Shown: positions 60,110 to 64,000 of the stretch, one piece after another
Position numbering within the stretch: the stretch's first letter is position 1
How the letters are laid out: each line of letters begins with the position of its first letter
Assembly (NCBI GenBank): GCA_963718315.1
Contig: CAVQZC010000007.1
Span: 620,001-684,000, forward strand
Reading direction: 5' to 3'
Source of the DNA: CAVQZC01 sp963718315
GTDB taxonomy: Bacteria > Actinomycetota > Thermoleophilia > Gaiellales > JAICJC01
DNA length: 64,000 nucleotides
The notes under the pieces: model-generated
Told to the model about the DNA's origin: nothing
Database searches by the model: none
What the model saw: the letters and a program-made list of their open reading frames with translations, nothing else
Translations under genes and position numbers: made by a program

Positions 60110-60856
60110 ATGCTGAAGCTCTCTGGTGTCTGTGCAGGCTACGGTGGCGGGGCCGACATCCTGCGCGGTGTCGACCTCGAGCTGAGCCCCGGGTCAATCA
60201 CATGCGTCGTCGGCCCCAACGGGGCCGGCAAGTCGACCGTTCTGAAGGTGGTCAGCGGGCTGCTGCGCCCGCGTGCCGGCACGATCTCCCTCGGCGAGAT
60301 CCCGATCGGCGGAGCATCGCCGCGGCAGATCCTCCAGCGCGGAGTCGTCCACGTCCCCCAGGAGCGCAGCCTGTTTCCCGGGATGACGGTGTGGGACAAC
60401 CTGCTGATGGGCGCCTACATCGTCGACGACCGGGCCGAGGTCGGCCGCCGGGCAGCAGCCATTGCCGAGCGGTTCCCATCGGTGCGGGAGCGTGCCGGCG
60501 AGCGTGCGGGGTCGCTGTCCGGCGGCCAGCAGAAGATCGTCGAGATCGCCCGAGCCCTGATGCTGGAGCCGAAGGTGATCCTGCTCGACGAGCCGTCGAC
60601 GGGACTCGACCCCAAGGCGCGGCGCACGGTGTTCGAGACGATCTCGGGGCTGAACAGTGACGGCGGCCACACGATCCTGCTGGTCGAGCAGAACGCCCGG
60701 GCCGGGCTCGGGATCGCCGACACCGGTGCCGTCATGGACAGCGGGACGGTGGTGCTCGAGGCGCCGGGCGACCAGCTGCTGGCCGACCCGAAGATGGCCG
60801 AGCTGTACCTGGGCGGTCACGTCGCCGTCGCCGGCAACGGGTCGGCAACGACCTAG
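60110..60856 (+). CDS. livF: Branched-chain-type ABC ATPase LivF
   Basis: A 248-aa ABC ATPase. Walker A CVVGPNGAGKSTVLKVVSG, signature GSLSGGQQKIVEIARAL, Walker B VILLDEPSTGLDP, His replaced by Gln in LLVEQNARAGL as usual for LivF. It starts three bases after livG. Its TAG stop lies in a CTAG shared with the convergent E2 gene. Confidence 0.93.
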   Translation: MLKLSGVCAGYGGGADILRGVDLELSPGSITCVVGPNGAGKSTVLKVVSGLLRPRAGTISLGEIPIGGASPRQILQRGVVHVPQERSLFPGMTVWDNLLMGAYIVDDRAEVGRRAAAIAERFPSVRERAGERAGSLSGGQQKIVEIARALMLEPKVILLDEPSTGLDPKARRTVFETISGLNSDGGHTILLVEQNARAGLGIADTGAVMDSGTVVLEAPGDQLLADPKMAELYLGGHVAVAGNGSATT

Positions 60857-61981
60857 GAGATCAGGCCGGCCGGTTCCTCGACCAGGGCGGCAAGCGTCTC
60901 CAGGAACCGCGCGCCCATCGCGCCGTCGACCACCCGGTGGTCGAAGCTCACGCTGAGGTCGGCCGTCGGCCGGACGACCGCGGCGCCGTTCACGGCGACC
61001 ACGCGGTCGGCGATCCGCCCGACCGCAAGGATGGCAGCCTGGGGCGCGTTCAGGATGGCGTCGAACGAGTCGACCCCGAACATGCCAAGGTTGGAGATGG
61101 TGAACGTGCCGCCCGCGAGATCGTCGGGCGCCAGCCGTCCGGCACGCGCGCGCTCGACGAGCTCGATCCGGCGGGCGACGACCTGCTCGAGCGTCAGCGT
61201 GTCCGCCAGATGCACGACCGGGACGACCAGGCCGGCGTCGGTCGCGACGGCGATGGCAACGTTGACGTCGTCCAGCAGCTCTGGAGCTGCCCCACCCCAG
61301 GTCGCGTTCACGGCCGGGTGCCGTCTGAGCGCCGCGGCGGCCACCATCACCAGGAGGTCGGTGTGACTGGCGCGCTCGACCGCCGGCCGCGCCCGAGCCG
61401 CGTCCCGCCAGCTGTTCAGCCGCCCGGCGTCGACCTGCCGGTGCAGGAAGAAGTGCGGCGCGGTCTGCCAGCTCTGCGCCGTGCGCTCGGCCATGATCCG
61501 CCAGAGCGACCGCTCCGGGGCAGCTCGCGCGGGCGCCGGAGCGGGTGCCGGCGCCGGGTGTGGCTGCGAGTGCTGCACATCGGCGGCGGTCACGGCACCG
61601 CCCGGCCCGGATCCGCTCAGTGCGCTGATGTCGACGCCCAGCTCTGCGGCGATCCGCCGCGCCTTGGGCGACGCCAGCTGCCGGCGGCCCCCGTTGCCCG
61701 CGACTGCGGCCTGGGGCTGCTCGGACGCGGCCGCCTCGCCGGCGGCCAGGACACGGGCGACCACCTGGCCGACCGGCACCGACGTCGCCCTCGGCGGCGC
61801 GAACGTCGGCCAGGGTGCCGTCGACACGGCGCCTCGACCTCGACCGTCGCCTTGTCGGTCTCGACCTCCATCAGCGGCTCGCCCGCCGCGACCGGCGTCG
61901 CCCTCGGACTTGCAGCCAGCGAAGCACCGTGCCCGTGTCCTGCGCCATGCCCAGGGCGGGCATGATCACATCGCCCGCCAT
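60853..61981 (-). CDS. 2-oxoacid dehydrogenase E2 component (dihydrolipoyl acyltransferase, frameshifted)
   Basis: About 376 codons. The lipoyl domain opens MAGDVIMPALGMAQDTG, with the lipoylated Lys in MEVETDKATVEVE. A subunit-binding domain is ASPKARRIAAELGVDISALSGSGPGGAVTAADV. The catalytic domain ends SVSFDHRVVDGAMGARFLETL, with the HRxxDG motif. Two or more indels fall in the lipoyl region. It carries acyl groups to CoA. No E3 gene is in the window. Its start overlaps the E1-beta stop by one base. Confidence 0.9.
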
Positions 61982-62994
61982 CAGCGGCCCGCCACGAGGT
62001 CGTCCACCGTCGCCGCGATCGTCTCCGGCGTCGGCACCGTGACGTCCTCCAGCGGCGGCGAGAACGGCACCGGCACGTCACGGGCGCCAAGCCGCCGCAC
62101 CGGCGCGTCGAGGTGGTAGAAGCAGCGCTCGGCGATCGTCGCCGCGATCTCGGCGGTGACGCCGTAGCTGCGATGGCCCTCGTCCACCACGACCGCCCGG
62201 CCGGTGCACTCCACCGCCGCAACGATCGTCTCCTCGTCCAGCGGCCGTGTCGTGCGCGGGTCGATCACCTCGGCGTCGATTCCTCGCGCAGCGAGCAGCT
62301 CGGCGGCAGCCAGCGACGCCTGCACCATCGAGCTGGTGGCGATGATGGTGACGTCGGTGCCGCGGCGCTTGACGTCGGCGACGCCGAACGGGATCAGGTG
62401 CTCCCCGTCGGGCACCTCGCCCTTCAGCGGGTAGTGGAGCTTGTCCTCGATGAAGACGACCGGGTTGTCGTCACGGATCGCGGTCTTCAGCAGTCCCTTG
62501 GCGTCGGCCGGCGTGGACGGGATCGCCACCTTCAGGCCGGGAATGTGGCTGACCCACGCCTGCAGGCTCTGGCTGTGCTGCGCTGCCGACCGGCGCGTCG
62601 CGCCGAGCGTCGTTCGCAGCACGAGCGGCACGCGCAGGCTGCCTCCGGACATGTAGTGGGCCTTGGCCGCCTGGTTCACCAGCTGGTCCATGACCAGGGT
62701 CAGGAAGTCGCCGAACATGATGTCGACCACCGGGCGCATCCCGGTCATCGCCGCACCCACTGCCAGTCCCGTGATCCCGGCCTCGGAGATCGGCGAGTCG
62801 ATCACCCGCTCCGGCCCGAACTCGGCCACCAGGCCGGACAGCACCTTGAACGGCGTGCCTGCCTCGGCAACGTCCTCGCCGATCACGAACACCCGCTCGT
62901 CGCGCCGAAGCTCTTCGGCCAGCGCCTCGTTGACCGCCTGGCCGAAGGTCAGCTCGCGGGTCACGACGCCTGCCTGCGGGCTAGACGTAGACAT
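61981..62994 (-). CDS. 2-oxoacid dehydrogenase E1 beta subunit
   Basis: A 337-aa transketolase-fold protein. RELTFGQAVNEALAEELRRDERVFVIGEDVAEAGTPFKV-type N-terminus, then DSPISEAGITGLAVGAAMTGMRPVVDIMFGDFLTL and the C-terminal EVIDPRTTRPLDEETIVAAVE. The ATG at 62994 overlaps the E1-alpha tail; a GTG at 62964 is also possible. With E1-alpha it decarboxylates a 2-oxo acid or acetoin with thiamine diphosphate. Confidence 0.92.
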   Translation of the reverse strand: MSTSSPQAGVVTRELTFGQAVNEALAEELRRDERVFVIGEDVAEAGTPFKVLSGLVAEFGPERVIDSPISEAGITGLAVGAAMTGMRPVVDIMFGDFLTLVMDQLVNQAAKAHYMSGGSLRVPLVLRTTLGATRRSAAQHSQSLQAWVSHIPGLKVAIPSTPADAKGLLKTAIRDDNPVVFIEDKLHYPLKGEVPDGEHLIPFGVADVKRRGTDVTIIATSSMVQASLAAAELLAARGIDAEVIDPRTTRPLDEETIVAAVECTGRAVVVDEGHRSYGVTAEIAATIAERCFYHLDAPVRRLGARDVPVPFSPPLEDVTVPTPETIAATVDDLVAGR

Positions 62995-63932
62995 GCTCGT
63001 CCACCTCTTCCGGGTCGGGGAACGGCGCCTCCAGCGCGAACGCAAGGCCGCTCTCGACGCGCTCCCGCACCTCCTGGACGGCAGCATCGAGCTCGTCATC
63101 GGTCGCACCCTCGCTGCGCAGCCACCCGGCCAGCCGCTCGATCGGGTCGCGCTCCGATCGCCAGTGCTGCTCCTCCTCGGCGCTAGCGGTAGTAGACGCG
63201 GTCGACGTCGCCGACGTGGTGGCCGTGGTAGCGGTAGGTGTTGCACATGAGGAAGCCAGGGCCTCCCCCCGACCGCGCCGAGGCGACCATCTCCGCGGTT
63301 GCCTGGTACACGGCCCGCACGTCCTGGCCGTCCACCTCGTCGGCGGTGATCCCGAACGCTCGTGGGCGGTCGAGCACGTCGCCGGCAGTGGTCTCGGCGT
63401 AGTGGGTGTACTCGTTGTAGAGGTTGTTCTCACACACGTAGACGACCGGCAGCTTCCACAGCGAGGCCATGTTCATCACCTCGTAGAGCAGGCCCTGGCC
63501 GAGGGCGCCCTCGCCGAAGAAGCAGACCGCAACCTGGTCGGTGCCCCGCCGCGCGGCCGAGAAGGCGGCGCCGGTGGCGATCCCGGTCGAGCCGCCGACG
63601 ATGGCGTTTGCGCCCAGGTTGCCGTTCTGGTGGTCGGCGATGTGCATCGAGCCGCCCTTGCCGCGGCAGTAGCCCGCCTCCTTGCCCAGCAGCTCGGCGA
63701 AGGTGCGGCCGATGTCGGCGCCCTTGGCCAGGCAGTGCCCGTGGCCGCGATGGGTCGAGGTGATGTAGTCCTCCCGCCGGAGGGCGGCGCACACCCCGAC
63801 GGCGACGGCCTCCTCGCCGATGTACAGATGCGCCAGACCTGGCATCCGCGCGCTCCGGTACAGCTCGTTCACCCGCTCCTCGAACAGCCGGATGGTGACC
63901 ATCGAGCGGTACTGGTCAATCCAGTCGGGCAT
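62981..63932 (-). CDS. 2-oxoacid dehydrogenase E1 alpha subunit (frameshifted)
   Basis: About 317 codons. HLYIGEEAVAVGVCAALRREDYITSTHRGHGHCLAKGAD and CRGKGGSMHIAD mark the thiamine-diphosphate site, with VAVCFFGEGALGQGLLYEVMNMA (GDG-like metal motif) following. One indel near 63183; then ERLAGWLRSEGATDDELDA reads to the stop. The HCLAKG and GKGGSMH forms resemble acetoin dehydrogenase and pyruvate dehydrogenase alpha equally. ATG at 63932 follows GGAGG. Confidence 0.9.
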
Positions 63933-64000
63933 CGGCCTCCACCCGGTCGAGATGGGCGCGCATCGCAGCGCGGGCCCGGTCGGGGTCGCCGGCGGCAATC
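63916..64000 (-). CDS. C-terminal end of a FadR-type GntR regulator (partial)
   Basis: The last 27 codons of a gene running off the window: IAAGDPDRARAAMRAHLDRV then EADARLD and a stop. This is the usual last helix of the FCD ligand domain of GntR/FadR regulators. It overlaps the E1-alpha start by 17 bases, so the regulator is probably co-transcribed with, and controls, the E1-E2 operon. Confidence 0.65.
   Translation of the reverse strand, partial: IAAGDPDRARAAMRAHLDRVEADARLD

Overview
The window comes from a high-GC actinobacterium. Gene content suggests a deep lineage such as Thermoleophilia (Gaiellales/Solirubrobacterales-like): a primary-type sigma factor in a dgt-dnaG-sigma operon, a tad pilus locus with a vWA-TadB fusion, an eqolisin-type peptidase, DUF370/RemA, heme A synthase and one rrn operon with no spacer tRNA. 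The class is inferred from content; a 16S comparison would settle it. Many genes are leaderless: a TANNNT -10 box lies 6-9 nt before the ATG or GTG and no Shine-Dalgarno is present. Several start choices below rest on this.

Layout. 0-14 kb is accessory and fully intact: a His-rich repeat protein, chromate transporter, two class III aminotransferases around a GyrI-like domain, an amidase, a glutamic peptidase, an MFS exporter with a leader ORF, an orphan histidine kinase, an arginase-fold protein, a lone Flp pilin, and an Hcp-like protein coupled to a Tat-exported beta-barrel protein. 14.2-19.8 kb: tRNA-Asn, sigma/dnaG/dgt, an SDR and a phosphoglycerate-mutase-family gene. 19.8-25.1 kb: rRNA operon on the minus strand (16S-23S-5S) with its promoter, processing stems and terminator. 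25.2-37.4 kb: housekeeping genes on the minus strand (tyrS, mpg, MBL hydrolase, remA-like, degT, ilvE, serA, class V aminotransferase, gatBAC, csp, folD). 37.6-44.8 kb: tad pilus locus on the plus strand. 45-52.5 kb: tRNA-Cys with a tandem half-copy, a macro-domain fusion, GAF-GGDEF protein, ctaA, an RmlD-like reductase, an ALDH7-type dehydrogenase and a VIT-family transporter.

52.5-64 kb is a catabolic region. A LacI regulator sits inside a regulon marked by three near-identical operators (TGCAAYCGWTTGCR): a creatinase/DddP-like M24 protein, a 3-hydroxyisobutyrate-dehydrogenase-like enzyme, and a complete branched-chain-type ABC importer. Facing it is an E1alpha-E1beta-E2 2-oxoacid dehydrogenase operon behind the tail of a FadR-type regulator.

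Data quality. From about 14.5 kb on, more than twenty genes, many essential (sigma, dnaG, tyrS, gatCAB, serA, folD, tad), carry one or more single-base indels, mostly insertions that duplicate a neighbouring base. All remaining segments stay homologous end to end, so these are almost certainly consensus errors, not pseudogenes. Coordinates for such genes span the whole reconstructed gene.
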